Source: Gammaproteobacteria bacterium (GTDB lineage Bacteria; Pseudomonadota; Gammaproteobacteria; Thiohalomonadales; Thiohalomonadaceae). From it: a stretch of 64,000 nucleotides of DNA. Below the pieces are notes generated by a model. It was given only the letters and a program-made list of their open reading frames with translations. It was not told where the DNA came from and did no database searches. This document shows, one piece after another, positions 49,564 to 59,048 of the stretch. Positions within the stretch are counted from its first letter, which is position 1; each line of letters starts with the position of its first letter. The DNA lies in contig JALOAT010000003.1 of NCBI GenBank assembly GCA_023228645.1, positions 1 through 64,000 on the forward strand. The letters are read 5' to 3'. The position numbers and the translations under genes are program-made.

Positions 49564-52515
49564 ATGGCCAAGATAAGTCTATTTGATATTTTCACCGGTT
49601 CCTCAACAACAAAATGGCTCGAAGCCGATACTGGTGTAAGTCTGGAATACAGTGAGGATCGACATTCTGTCATTATCGGCTTAACTGGAACAGGCCCTGG
49701 TGGCACTATCGATATTGGACTTGATCCTGACCCTACGCTTGGTGGCGATTTAAATTTAAATGGATATAGCATCATATCCAATGCTGGGCAGGATATAATA
49801 ATACAACCCGGTATTGGTGGTCATTTAATTTTAAATGGGCTACAATTTCCAGATAATGATGGCGATGCTGGTGATTTATTAGGTACTGATGGTAATGGTC
49901 ATTTAGTTTGGTATAAAGTCCCAGGAATATCTAATTCTCAAGCCGGTCTTACCTATTATGTTGATCAATCAGTTGCCACAACTGGTGATGGATCAAAAGA
50001 GGCGCCATTTAAAACAATTAATGAAGCAAACATCGTAGTTGATGATGGCGATACTATTGTCATTTACGCAGGCACGTATTCTGAGGACTTGACAGTATCC
50101 AAGTCGATAACTTTTCTAGCTATTGACGATGCTGACGTTACTATTTTTGGTAAAATGACTACTGCTTTAAATACTTCGGTTAAAGCAACTGGTATCAAGT
50201 TTGAAAACAACGTTGATGAAATTTTAATCAATAACGGAACAGTAACCATTGATTCTGGATCATTAACTCGTGAAGATCAAAATGGTGTGACTGGTATTGG
50301 CTTGTTGATTTTAAAGAATACTTTGATTAAAACTCATATTTCTGCAAATGGTCCTGCGGAACTATACAATACTGATTCGGATGGTGGATTGGTTTCAACT
50401 TACACTTCGTTAATTATACATTCAGCAATTAAGGCCCCAATGATTGATCACGTTGGTGGTGATGTTGAAATACGCAATGCGCCAACTTTTGATTATGATG
50501 ATGACAATTCCACAATTGGCACCAACAATAGTATTAGATCAACTTCTGATACTGGTTTGTTGTTAATTGACAATGTTTCATTCAAGCAAGTGACTGGATG
50601 GAGTTATATTAACAAAACTGGAGATTGTGATTGGGTCATTAATAATGTGGGCAGAGATGCTCAAGCTGACGTACTAATGGGATCACGAGCATATTTTGTC
50701 ACTGAAGCATCTGATCTTTCATCATTCTACAATCCAACGAATTATAATATACCTAATAATCCACTTGAAAAGCGTGATGTTCGTGAAGCATCCATAACAT
50801 CACATTTAGTTGGAATTGATGCAGTATTGGGGCAGGCGGTCTCATCATTGGATAATGTAATATGGGTTGCCGAAAATGGTAGTAACTCGAACACTGGATC
50901 CTACAATAGACCATATCAAACTTTGGAATATGCAGTCACGCAGGCACAAGCTGATCAAACAATTATAGTAGCATCTGGATCATATGACGGTGAAAACGTT
51001 ATTGTTGATAAAGATTTGAAGATCATAGGCTTTGCTGATGCAACCTTTACTGATTCGGAAATTCAAATAACCAACGGGGCGATGTTAATTACTGACCATA
51101 TCAATGTATATTCATCAACTTCAGCTTTTATGGTCAACAATGGCTCGTTTAAATTATACAATTCAAACTTCATATCTCCCGATTCAGCAATTAATATTCT
51201 TGAATTATCTGCTGATAGTGAAATTATTGACAGTAACTGGGCAGCAAATCTTTACAATTCAGACACATCAGGGCACAAGTTAGTAATACGTGGAATCAAT
51301 TCACCACAAGCTAATTTCATAATTGATGGGGTTGGATCAAAAACCTATATACGTGATAGTGCGGTTGTTGGACATATTGAGCATAGTGCAGGCTATTTGT
51401 CAGTAGTCAATGTTGGGCAAATTGATGCGGATGGTTCAGGAGAATCCATCACTGATACCGCTGATAATAGTGGAAACAATTTCCTATACTTGAACCTTGT
51501 TTCTACAAAGCAAGATGATGGTACTTATGGTAAGATTGAAAAAACTGGTGACAGTCCTTATCAACTTGGTATAAATGATATAGGATCAAACAATACCTTA
51601 AATGGAACTGGTGATTTAGATTCAATTTCAAGTGATCAAGTTCACGTAGAATATATTGCTTCTTCATATTCATCCACATCAGTGTTGACTGATCATATTG
51701 AAAAAATTGATGAGCTATTAGGTCAAGCGATAATTCGACCTTCGCGTTTATACTATGTTGACAATGTTGATGAATTAAATGACATCTATATGGGCATTAC
51801 TGAAAGCACTTTTGGATATGATTCGTCAATTTACATTACTCCGGGAGCGATTGCACAATTCATACTTCACGATAATTTCGAATTCAAGCCAGGAATTAAT
51901 TTAATTGGTACTGGGGCTTCGGAAAATGTTATAGTTCAAATGCCTACTACCATACCAAATTTGATTATGGAAAGTGCATCATCTGGAATGGTTCACGAAA
52001 CACTTTGGAGAGATATTAAACTAAATTCTCCAACTATTGTTAATTTAACTTTGGCTGATGATGAAGTTCATTTCGAGAATATGACTATTAACGGTGATAT
52101 TACAGTTAATAGTGGTAAAATGATTATAAGAAATTCGAAAATCAATGGTGTGATAACTATAGCTGGCGGATCATTAGAATTATGGTCCTGTGAGCTACTT
52201 GAGAACGTCGTCATTGGTTCTGGATCACTTTATATTAATGGTGTAAAACAATATATTGACAATTCGTCAGCATCATTTAATATAAGTGGTGGTAATGTAA
52301 TAATTCACAATATTGATGCTGCAAACACGCAAAATTCTATTTTTAGAATTACTGGTGGCAAAACAATAGTTACTACATTAATCACTAATTCGTCTACTTA
52401 CAATACGGTTATTAATCAAGATGTAGGCGGAAGTTTATATCTTGGCACAAATAATATTGTGGCTGAAAATAAGACAGTAAGTGGGACAGTTTTGAATTTA
52501 GGATTTGGTTTATGA
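49564..52515 (+). CDS. Beta-helix tail spike/fibre protein
   Basis: At 983 residues this is the largest complete gene here. The N-terminal 130 residues look like a fibre attachment region (LGGDLNLNGYSIIS, LLGTDGNGHLVWYKV). Two segments then show the DUF1565/right-handed beta-helix opening. The first, near 145-185, has GDGSKEAPFKTINEA and GDTIVIYAGTYSEDLTV; the second, near 445-490, has TGSYNRPYQTLEYAVTQA and IIVASGSYDGENVIVDKDL. Each is followed by regular short strands. This fold is typical of tail spikes that bind or degrade surface polysaccharide. No catalytic pair can be assigned. Its stop overlaps the next start (ATGA at 52512). Confidence 0.7.
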   Translation: MAKISLFDIFTGSSTTKWLEADTGVSLEYSEDRHSVIIGLTGTGPGGTIDIGLDPDPTLGGDLNLNGYSIISNAGQDIIIQPGIGGHLILNGLQFPDNDGDAGDLLGTDGNGHLVWYKVPGISNSQAGLTYYVDQSVATTGDGSKEAPFKTINEANIVVDDGDTIVIYAGTYSEDLTVSKSITFLAIDDADVTIFGKMTTALNTSVKATGIKFENNVDEILINNGTVTIDSGSLTREDQNGVTGIGLLILKNTLIKTHISANGPAELYNTDSDGGLVSTYTSLIIHSAIKAPMIDHVGGDVEIRNAPTFDYDDDNSTIGTNNSIRSTSDTGLLLIDNVSFKQVTGWSYINKTGDCDWVINNVGRDAQADVLMGSRAYFVTEASDLSSFYNPTNYNIPNNPLEKRDVREASITSHLVGIDAVLGQAVSSLDNVIWVAENGSNSNTGSYNRPYQTLEYAVTQAQADQTIIVASGSYDGENVIVDKDLKIIGFADATFTDSEIQITNGAMLITDHINVYSSTSAFMVNNGSFKLYNSNFISPDSAINILELSADSEIIDSNWAANLYNSDTSGHKLVIRGINSPQANFIIDGVGSKTYIRDSAVVGHIEHSAGYLSVVNVGQIDADGSGESITDTADNSGNNFLYLNLVSTKQDDGTYGKIEKTGDSPYQLGINDIGSNNTLNGTGDLDSISSDQVHVEYIASSYSSTSVLTDHIEKIDELLGQAIIRPSRLYYVDNVDELNDIYMGITESTFGYDSSIYITPGAIAQFILHDNFEFKPGINLIGTGASENVIVQMPTTIPNLIMESASSGMVHETLWRDIKLNSPTIVNLTLADDEVHFENMTINGDITVNSGKMIIRNSKINGVITIAGGSLELWSCELLENVVIGSGSLYINGVKQYIDNSSASFNISGGNVIIHNIDAANTQNSIFRITGGKTIVTTLITNSSTYNTVINQDVGGSLYLGTNNIVAENKTVSGTVLNLGFGL

Positions 52516-53828
52516 TATGTGATGGTGATTTGGGTCCTGGTCAGAACATTGTTTTCTTTCTGGTTACAACTGGACTTGATGTTTTACCATCAAATGGCAC
52601 AATTGGATCAGAGAATTATGAATACTTGAAAACAATTATATCCGAAAGTGCTGAAATATTATATGAGGCACCAGCCTTACGACAAATACCAAATGTTAGC
52701 TTTTCAAGGTATCTTGATGCTTATGATGATTCTCCCAGAACATTATACCAAGCTTTATTTGGCGTCGCTCGTTATAGCAATCCTTGGAACAGAACTAGCT
52801 TAACGCAGGCCATAGAAAATTCCACATTATTCCCAAAATTGATGCCCGATGAGGGTCAATATTCATTAAATCCTTATGAATTTTACGACAAGGGATTTGC
52901 CCTATATCAATGCGTTGAAATAGCACCATCCGTATTGGGATGGTTGCCTATGAACGATTTCAAAATTACTGAAAAGATGCCAGGAATAAACGACGGCTTT
53001 AGTAAATCCGTATGGGGCGTACTTCAAAATAACCAAATGGAAATTTACGTTAAAAATGCCTTTTCGTGGACTGCTTTGGAAGAATATGTTTCATTGCAGA
53101 ATTCATCCATAGTGGTGTCAAAAAATGAACCAAGCAAGTCCTTAAACAAATTTTGGTTTAAAGTAGATGATGTGACAGTTTATGAATATACTGATAATCA
53201 TTGGGCGATGGGTGAAACTGCATCATTTCAGACCGCTTTGACTGGCGGATCTGCCGATAATGATAAGATTTTTAGATATAATGATTCGTGTTTTATTTTA
53301 TACAATTACGTAGGTGGTAAATATAAAAAGAATTATTTAAGTCAGTATATTAATAGAGATAAAAATTTAAATTCGACGTTTAGAAGTAATTCAGTTGAAA
53401 ATTTTATTATTGAAGATGATTGTATAGCGTTATTGGGCGGTATAGTTTCACATTTGTTTGATGAGGATACATCGATGCTTAAAGTTTATCACGACGGGGT
53501 TTTCGTTGGAGAATATGTTGGATTAGATTTTAAGAACGTCGATGTAGCAGAAAGTGTTACATTGCCAAATGTAGCTGAAATTACTCATATACCACCAACG
53601 AATAATAACCTGACACTTACTAATATTGTATTATCAGTTTCATCCGATAATCAAACGGTTTTTTCTGTACCTAATGATATGAAAGAACTTGTTGAAATTG
53701 ATGTAAATGGTGTTGCTTCAACTGCCTTTACTTTCGATATGACTTCCCATACGTTGACCTTTAATCCTGTTCTGGCAGGCTATCAGCTTGATCAATATGA
53801 TGAGCTAGTAGTGACATATTTCTATTAA
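52512..53828 (+). CDS. Fibre-associated virion protein
   Basis: The 438-residue product is coupled to the spike gene by an ATGA overlap. The N-terminal 150 residues contain FSRYLDAYDDSPRTLYQALFG and a YNPWNRTSLTQAI-like segment. The middle has repeated aromatic beta motifs. The last 75 residues (QTVFSVPNDMKELVEIDVNG, FTFDMTSHTLTFN, QYDELVVTYFY) form a small beta module of the type that ends many phage fibre proteins. Probably a partner of the spike, for example a connector, chaperone or tip; that is inferred from coupling. Confidence 0.5.
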   Translation: MICDGDLGPGQNIVFFLVTTGLDVLPSNGTIGSENYEYLKTIISESAEILYEAPALRQIPNVSFSRYLDAYDDSPRTLYQALFGVARYSNPWNRTSLTQAIENSTLFPKLMPDEGQYSLNPYEFYDKGFALYQCVEIAPSVLGWLPMNDFKITEKMPGINDGFSKSVWGVLQNNQMEIYVKNAFSWTALEEYVSLQNSSIVVSKNEPSKSLNKFWFKVDDVTVYEYTDNHWAMGETASFQTALTGGSADNDKIFRYNDSCFILYNYVGGKYKKNYLSQYINRDKNLNSTFRSNSVENFIIEDDCIALLGGIVSHLFDEDTSMLKVYHDGVFVGEYVGLDFKNVDVAESVTLPNVAEITHIPPTNNNLTLTNIVLSVSSDNQTVFSVPNDMKELVEIDVNGVASTAFTFDMTSHTLTFNPVLAGYQLDQYDELVVTYFY

Positions 53829-53896
53829 TACTGAGAAATTAATTACCCAGATAAAATAAGTAATAGATGAACATTTAATGAAAGGCGTGCGGGTGC

Positions 53897-54211
53897 GTGA
53901 GTTTAGTTAGAATTAAACAGATTAGTAATCAATCAGCAGCCCCAGGGTCAATGATCGCCTATGACGGCGTTAAAAACGTTTGGCAAAAGATCCGCCATAG
54001 TCAAACTATCAATTTGTCAGATCTTGATATTAATGGCAATGTCATAATTGAGCACGATTTAGGACAAAAATACGTCCAATTTTCTTTATACGACGAGAAC
54101 GATCGGATGGTTATGCCTGATGAAGTTTTTTTAGTAAATTCTAATACCTTAACTTTGAGCTTGCGATCTTTTGGTGATTCTGTTATAAATTGGCATTTGG
54201 TGGTAAGTTAA
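53897..54211 (+). CDS. Short fibre-end protein
   Basis: The 104-residue protein starts at GTG 53897; a GAAAGG site lies upstream. After a short N-terminal leader (LVRIKQISNQSAAPGSMIAY) it consists almost wholly of a beta module: IIEHDLGQKYVQFSLYD, then ENDRMVMPDEVFL and LTLSLRSFGDSVINWHLVV. The same module ends the 55322 protein and occurs inside the 56516 protein. It is thus a stand-alone copy of a fibre C-terminal domain, perhaps for trimer formation or as a separate tip. Confidence 0.55.
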   Translation: MSLVRIKQISNQSAAPGSMIAYDGVKNVWQKIRHSQTINLSDLDINGNVIIEHDLGQKYVQFSLYDENDRMVMPDEVFLVNSNTLTLSLRSFGDSVINWHLVVS

Positions 54212-54242
54212 AAGAAAGGTATCCTTAACGGATAACATAAAA

Positions 54243-55265
54243 ATGAAATCTAAATTGCTCACTCGGGATGAATTCCGAGAAGGAACATTCGCACGTGATA
54301 ATTATAAATGTGTCTTTTGTGGTAAAGATGCGAAGGATGCTCATCACATTATAGAACGTCGACTTTTTGATAATGGCGGCTATTTTCTCGATAATGGCGC
54401 AAGTGTCTGTGAAGAACATCATATTATGTGTGAAACGACAGAATTCACTTTAGAAGAAGTTCGGGCTGCTTGTGGGATTAAAAATAAAATAATTCCTGAT
54501 CATCTTTATCCAGATTATGAATATGATAAATGGGGAAATTTGATTATGGAAGACGGTCGCCGAACTATGGGCGAGCTTTTCCACGACCCAAGTGTTCAAA
54601 AAATATTAGCCAAAGGTGGAATGCTTGAACAATTCACCAATTATGTAAAATATCCTAGGACCTACCATTTACCGTGGAGTGGGTGTATTGGCAAAGATGA
54701 TAGAGTATTGAAAGACTATTCATCGTTCACTGGCCGCCGGGTAATAGTTACTATTAAAATGGACGGATCAAATGTAACTATGTATAATGATTATATCCAC
54801 GGTAGGTCCTTCAATGAAAGAACACATCCAATTAGTGGCAGAGTGAAGGCCTTGTGGTCACAGTTTCAAGCGAATATTCCAGATGGATGGCGGGTCTGTG
54901 GTGAAGATCTATATAGCACACATTCTATTCATTATGACAAATTGGATAGTTACTTGTATGGATATTCTATTTGGACTGATAAAAATATTTGCCTTTCCTG
55001 GGATGAAACACTTGAATATTTTCAATTGCTTGATCTGACACCTGTTGAGGTTGTTTATGATGGTCTATGGGATCAGGATAAAATACAAAAAGCAATTCAG
55101 GAAATTGATTTTGAAAAACACGAAGGTGCTGTGATTAGACCAGCTGATAGTTTTTCACTATTTGAATTTAAAACCTGTATGGCAAAATACGTTCGTCCGG
55201 ATCACGATAAAACAGTAATTCACAATTTGGCAAGCAAGAAGTTACCTCATAACTTAATGAAATAA
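54243..55265 (+). CDS. HNH nuclease fused to RNA ligase
   Basis: This 340-residue protein joins two enzyme types. Residues 10-70 form an HNH/zinc module: ARDNYKCVFCG (C23, C26), DAHHIIERRL (H34, H35), LDNGASVCEEHH (N51, C56, H59, H60). Residues about 165-335 form a ligase domain: motif I TIKMDGSN with lysine 172, a W-x-x-CGEDLYS segment, motif IV EGAVIRP and motif V-like AKYVRP. I recall this architecture in some bacterial and phage RNA ligase-family annotations, without experimental role. It could cut and reseal RNA, or the HNH part could bind only. It lies alone between fibre genes, with a GGATAACAT leader. Confidence 0.75.
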   Translation: MKSKLLTRDEFREGTFARDNYKCVFCGKDAKDAHHIIERRLFDNGGYFLDNGASVCEEHHIMCETTEFTLEEVRAACGIKNKIIPDHLYPDYEYDKWGNLIMEDGRRTMGELFHDPSVQKILAKGGMLEQFTNYVKYPRTYHLPWSGCIGKDDRVLKDYSSFTGRRVIVTIKMDGSNVTMYNDYIHGRSFNERTHPISGRVKALWSQFQANIPDGWRVCGEDLYSTHSIHYDKLDSYLYGYSIWTDKNICLSWDETLEYFQLLDLTPVEVVYDGLWDQDKIQKAIQEIDFEKHEGAVIRPADSFSLFEFKTCMAKYVRPDHDKTVIHNLASKKLPHNLMK

Positions 55266-55273
55266 GCATCTCA

Positions 55274-55281
55274 AATAAATA
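55274..55281 (+). promoter_or_regulatory. T4-type late promoter box
   Basis: AATAAATA, 40 bases upstream of the ATG at 55322, just after the HNH-ligase stop. Confidence 0.55.
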
Positions 55282-55321
55282 TCCTTGAAGAACGTTTTTC
55301 TCTTTCTTGCGAGGTTTTCAT

Positions 55322-56440
55322 ATGAGATATGGTAATTTATTAATTGAAGGTATAGTTACTACACACAGTAGTTCAACTGATGCAGTAAATGCAGATACCT
55401 TGGCATTCGAGCTTGGCTCTGCTGATACCGGCAATGCGGACGGTGGTAGTTTAACATTTAAACCAGGTGCAGGCGTCGGCACTGGCGTTGACGGTATGGT
55501 TTCCATACTACCAACAACAAATGGTGCATCTGTTTTTGCATTTTATGATGATGCTGGTACGGAATTTGCCGGCTTCAAAGCTGCTTCCACAATGGCTGGC
55601 AGTGTTACTTGGACTCTTCCAGCAGCTGACGGTTCAAGCAACCAAGTTTTGACTACTGATGGTTCAGGTGCTCTTTCCTGGGTAACTGTTCCTTTAACTG
55701 GCTATGTAAACGTTGCTGGTGATACTGGCACGGCACAGGCTGATATCACAAACGACACCCTAACTTTTGCTGGTGGTGTTGGTATTACTACGGTCGCTTC
55801 AGATGTTGCTGACAATGATTTGTTGACAATTTCTTTCTCAAATCACAGTATGACAGAAAAGACTGCTCCAGTCTTAGCTGATCAAATTGTTATTTTTGAT
55901 AGTGAAGACAGTTCAGCACCAGCTTACACCACTTTCACCGATGCATTCACCACACTTAACGTTGTTTATGGTGTTACTGCTGACGGCTTTGTGGTTCGTA
56001 CTGCTGACGATACATATGCTTCACGCACAATCACAGCTTCAACCGCTGCTGGTGAAGAAGGTCTGACAGTTACTAATGGTGACGGTGTTGCTGGTGACCC
56101 AACTGTCGCTCTTGATATTGCTGGTTTGACTGCTGGATCAGTTGGTGCATCAACTACAATCCCAAGCTATGACGGTACTAATAACGTTACAGTTACACCA
56201 GCACAAATTGTTGCTTCACGTATGGTTCGTGGCACGTTTGTTGATGGTGATTTGACAACTGGTACACTTGCAATTGCGCATAGTTTGAATGTTGCTTCAG
56301 TACTCATTCAAATTTATGACGAAGCAAATCAGCAAATTCTTCCAGATACTATTACATTGACCGATGCAAACACAACTACAGTAGATTTGTCCTCATACGG
56401 TACAATTGCAGGTACTTGGTCTTACATAATTTTTGGCTAA
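55322..56440 (+). CDS. Tail fibre protein
   Basis: The ATG at 55322 (MRYGNLLIEG) is chosen over an in-frame upstream start at 55307. The 372-residue protein has a fibre-type repeat region. Its motif VTWTLPAADGSSNQVLTTDG followed by GALSWV is widespread in phage tail fibres. A middle part follows with ADQIVIFDSEDSSAPAYTT and GLTVTNGDGVAGDPTV motifs. The end is a beta module, LAIAHSLNVASVLIQIYDE plus LPDTITLTDANTTTVDL and GTWSYIIFG. Many codons are GC-ending, suggesting a well-expressed protein. A terminator with an embedded late promoter follows. Confidence 0.7.
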   Translation: MRYGNLLIEGIVTTHSSSTDAVNADTLAFELGSADTGNADGGSLTFKPGAGVGTGVDGMVSILPTTNGASVFAFYDDAGTEFAGFKAASTMAGSVTWTLPAADGSSNQVLTTDGSGALSWVTVPLTGYVNVAGDTGTAQADITNDTLTFAGGVGITTVASDVADNDLLTISFSNHSMTEKTAPVLADQIVIFDSEDSSAPAYTTFTDAFTTLNVVYGVTADGFVVRTADDTYASRTITASTAAGEEGLTVTNGDGVAGDPTVALDIAGLTAGSVGASTTIPSYDGTNNVTVTPAQIVASRMVRGTFVDGDLTTGTLAIAHSLNVASVLIQIYDEANQQILPDTITLTDANTTTVDLSSYGTIAGTWSYIIFG

Positions 56441-56459
56441 ATTTTAGCTAACAAATAAC

Positions 56460-56467
56460 CATAAATA
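56460..56467 (+). promoter_or_regulatory. T4-type late promoter box inside terminator arm
   Basis: CATAAATA, 48 bases upstream of the ATG at 56516, and overlapping the left arm of the terminator hairpin 56463-56496. Confidence 0.5.
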
Positions 56468-56496
56468 GTGGCAGGTGCGAACTTGCCACTATTTTT
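56463..56496 (+). terminator. Terminator overlapping a late promoter
   Basis: AAATAGTGGCA (56463-56473) pairs perfectly with TGCCACTATTT (56484-56494), 10-base loop, with T-rich end (56492-56496). RNA started from the overlapping late box would begin within the hairpin and escape it. Confidence 0.8.
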
Positions 56497-56515
56497 ATGT
56501 CGGGCGTAAACAAAT

Positions 56516-58297
56516 ATGAAGATTGGTAATATAAAACAACAGGGTGATATCTCTACCAGAAATGGAAGTGATTCATCTAATCCTGAAAGTCCAAATGGTG
56601 AATCTTTTAATATCACAACCGGGTCGTCTACAACCGATAGCGGCGGATCAATCAATTTAATAGTAGGGTCAGGATCATCTGGAATATATGACGGTTCAAT
56701 CAATCTAAAAAGCGTCGGATCATCCACTCCTGCCAGAATGCGTTTTTATGATACTGATGAATCTAATTTTATTTCTTTTGCTGCTCCAGATACTATCACA
56801 TCAAATATACAATTAACTTGGCCATCTTCCCCTGGATCAACTGGTCAATTTTTATATCTTTTAAGTGCTGGAACCTTTGGCTGGTCATCAGCTGTCACAT
56901 CTATTGCGGCTTCACAACCGGCCGCAGGTTTAACTATTAGCGGTTCTCCTATCATTTCATCAGGTACTTTAACATTTGCGTTAGCAAATGATTTGGCTGC
57001 TTTAGAAGGGTTGAGTGGTACAGGTTTAGCCAGAAGGACAGGAACTGATACTTGGACCCTTGACACAAATACATATTTGACATCAAGCACTGGCGTGACT
57101 ACATTCAGTGGCGGAACTACTGGGCTAACTCCTACCTCAGCAACATCAGGAATAATAACTCTTGGCGGGACATTAAATGTGGCGAATGGTGGTACTGGAA
57201 GATCATCCGTCACAGCTAACAACCTTTTGGTTGGCAATGGCACTAATGCATTAAACTTGATTGCCCCTTCTGGCACCAATACTAAATTGAGATGGAGTGG
57301 TTCTGCTTATTCTTGGTCAGCTGATACACTTTCAAGTTTGACTGACACAAATATTTCATCACCATCATCAAACCAGCTATTAACTTGGAATGGTAGTGCT
57401 TGGGTGAATCAAACTTGGGCAAGTGCCGCGACATCATATTCTACTACGATTAGTTCTTGGACATTGGTTTCTGGTAATTTATATTCAGCAGTGGTAGCCC
57501 ATAATTTGAATACTAGAAATGTTGGAGTTACATTGTATGACACGGCTAATAATACGATTATATTTCCAGATAAGATTGTATTGACGTCAGCAAATTCACT
57601 TACAATCACTGTTACTGGAAATACTCATACCATTAATGTTACCGTTTTGGCAAATGGGCAAACGATGGCCCCTTCAGCAAACGTAGTAGGAATCCAATCA
57701 AATGGCGTTGACATTGGAGGCACATACAATTCTATTAACTTTGCAGGAACTAATGTTTCAGCAGTAAATTCAGGTAGCAATCTTGCTACGGTTACTATCA
57801 ATACTACTACATCATATAGAAATGCTTTTTCAGCTGCATCGTTTGAAAGTCCGAATAATTCAGATTGGCCAGTAAATTTGCTTGCTCCAGTTATTAATGA
57901 TCCATCAAGAAATTCTCTATTAGTTAGGTCGTTCGCCACCGGATCTGAGAATGGTGTTGGTTTTTATTCAACTATACCAACTGGTTCAACGACTATAGCA
58001 TTTCATATTAAAGGTCGCGCTGCAACTGCCCCTGGATCACCATCTACAGTTGTTTTGCGATTATATTCAAGAGCTATACCTAATAACGCAGCCGTCGGGT
58101 CTTGGTCTGCGGCCACGACATTAACTACGTTGACCATACCGACGAATGCGTTTTATCAATATACCACAGTGTCAGTTTCATTAGCATCATTGGGACTGAC
58201 TGCTGGTACTTTTTATGAGTTTGAGTTGACTCGAAATGGTGGTACACTTTCATCAAGTGCTTGGTATTTGGCAGAATTGATAACGGAGATAAGCTAA
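56516..58297 (+). CDS. Tail fibre protein with jelly-roll-like C-terminus
   Basis: This 593-residue protein has the usual fibre region (IQLTWPSSPGSTGQFLYLL, GWSSAVTSIAA, then VANGGTGRSSVTANNLLVGN and SDTNISSPSSNQLLTWNGSAW-type units). Such units recur in T4-like long and short fibres. Near residues 315-380 it contains the same beta module that ends the 53897 and 55322 proteins (VVAHNLNTRNVGVTLYDTAN, IIFPDKIVL). A C-terminal domain of about 160 residues (SFESPNNSDWPVNLLAP, STTIAFHIKGRAA, SAWYLAELITEIS) looks like a jelly-roll receptor-binding head. Its stop shares one base with the next start. Confidence 0.65.
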   Translation: MKIGNIKQQGDISTRNGSDSSNPESPNGESFNITTGSSTTDSGGSINLIVGSGSSGIYDGSINLKSVGSSTPARMRFYDTDESNFISFAAPDTITSNIQLTWPSSPGSTGQFLYLLSAGTFGWSSAVTSIAASQPAAGLTISGSPIISSGTLTFALANDLAALEGLSGTGLARRTGTDTWTLDTNTYLTSSTGVTTFSGGTTGLTPTSATSGIITLGGTLNVANGGTGRSSVTANNLLVGNGTNALNLIAPSGTNTKLRWSGSAYSWSADTLSSLTDTNISSPSSNQLLTWNGSAWVNQTWASAATSYSTTISSWTLVSGNLYSAVVAHNLNTRNVGVTLYDTANNTIIFPDKIVLTSANSLTITVTGNTHTINVTVLANGQTMAPSANVVGIQSNGVDIGGTYNSINFAGTNVSAVNSGSNLATVTINTTTSYRNAFSAASFESPNNSDWPVNLLAPVINDPSRNSLLVRSFATGSENGVGFYSTIPTGSTTIAFHIKGRAATAPGSPSTVVLRLYSRAIPNNAAVGSWSAATTLTTLTIPTNAFYQYTTVSVSLASLGLTAGTFYEFELTRNGGTLSSSAWYLAELITEIS

Positions 58298-59034
58298 TGG
58301 CGGTTCAATGCTCAGCAGGCGGCACATATCTTTCTTCCTATCCGGCGTCTAATATGCCTTCAACAGCTAGTGCCTTGACTCTTATGGGATGGGTTAATTT
58401 TAATGGATGGGGTTCGACCACAACATCATCAATGATTGGCATATATGATGGGTCAGCCACAGCATCGACATCACCTACTAGTGGCGTTCAGCTCGGTGCT
58501 CGAAATGTTGCCGGCCAATTTTATGCTTGGACTTGGGGTGGTATAACATTGGTAAATACCACTGCCGGTTCGCCAACGTTATCAAATGGTAGCTGGATAC
58601 ACGTAGCTTATACTTGCACAGCCATTTCCGGAGGATCGCAGACTCATTCTTTATATATTAATGGATCGTTGGCAGGCACGTCTACTAATTCAAATCAGAC
58701 GGCAGCAAATACTACGCAAATTTATCTAAATGGATATCCACAAACATCTGGCGGTACGAATGAGTCAAGTACGTGTATGATTGATGGTGTGGCATTGTAT
58801 AATCGAATTTTATCAGCTGACGAAATATTAACAATTTACAATTTAAAAGGGTTAAGGGATGGTATCGTGGCAGGCTTAGTATCGCGTTATGCTTTCCTGG
58901 AAGCCGGCTCGGGATCAATATCAAATTGCATTGATTATACTAGAAATGCTAATATGATTTCTGGATCCGGTACTGCATTAACTTACACTACTGGCATATG
59001 TTATAATAACAGTAGACCAAGAATTACGAGTTAA
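58297..59034 (+). CDS. LamG-type lectin domain protein
   Basis: The ATG at 58297 overlaps the upstream TAA and follows an AACGGAGAT site; an upstream in-frame TTG is rejected. The 245-residue protein is a single LamG/concanavalin domain: SALTLMGWVNFNGWG strand, GSWIHVAYTCTAISGG, THSLYINGSLAGTS, then CMIDGVALYNRILSADEILT, the usual final LamG motif. It is likely a glycan-binding fibre tip or decoration that works with the coupled fibre protein. It is not closely similar to the six-gene array at 7175-15688, though of the same fold class. Confidence 0.7.
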   Translation: MAVQCSAGGTYLSSYPASNMPSTASALTLMGWVNFNGWGSTTTSSMIGIYDGSATASTSPTSGVQLGARNVAGQFYAWTWGGITLVNTTAGSPTLSNGSWIHVAYTCTAISGGSQTHSLYINGSLAGTSTNSNQTAANTTQIYLNGYPQTSGGTNESSTCMIDGVALYNRILSADEILTIYNLKGLRDGIVAGLVSRYAFLEAGSGSISNCIDYTRNANMISGSGTALTYTTGICYNNSRPRITS

Positions 59035-59048
59035 AGGAACAATAAGTA

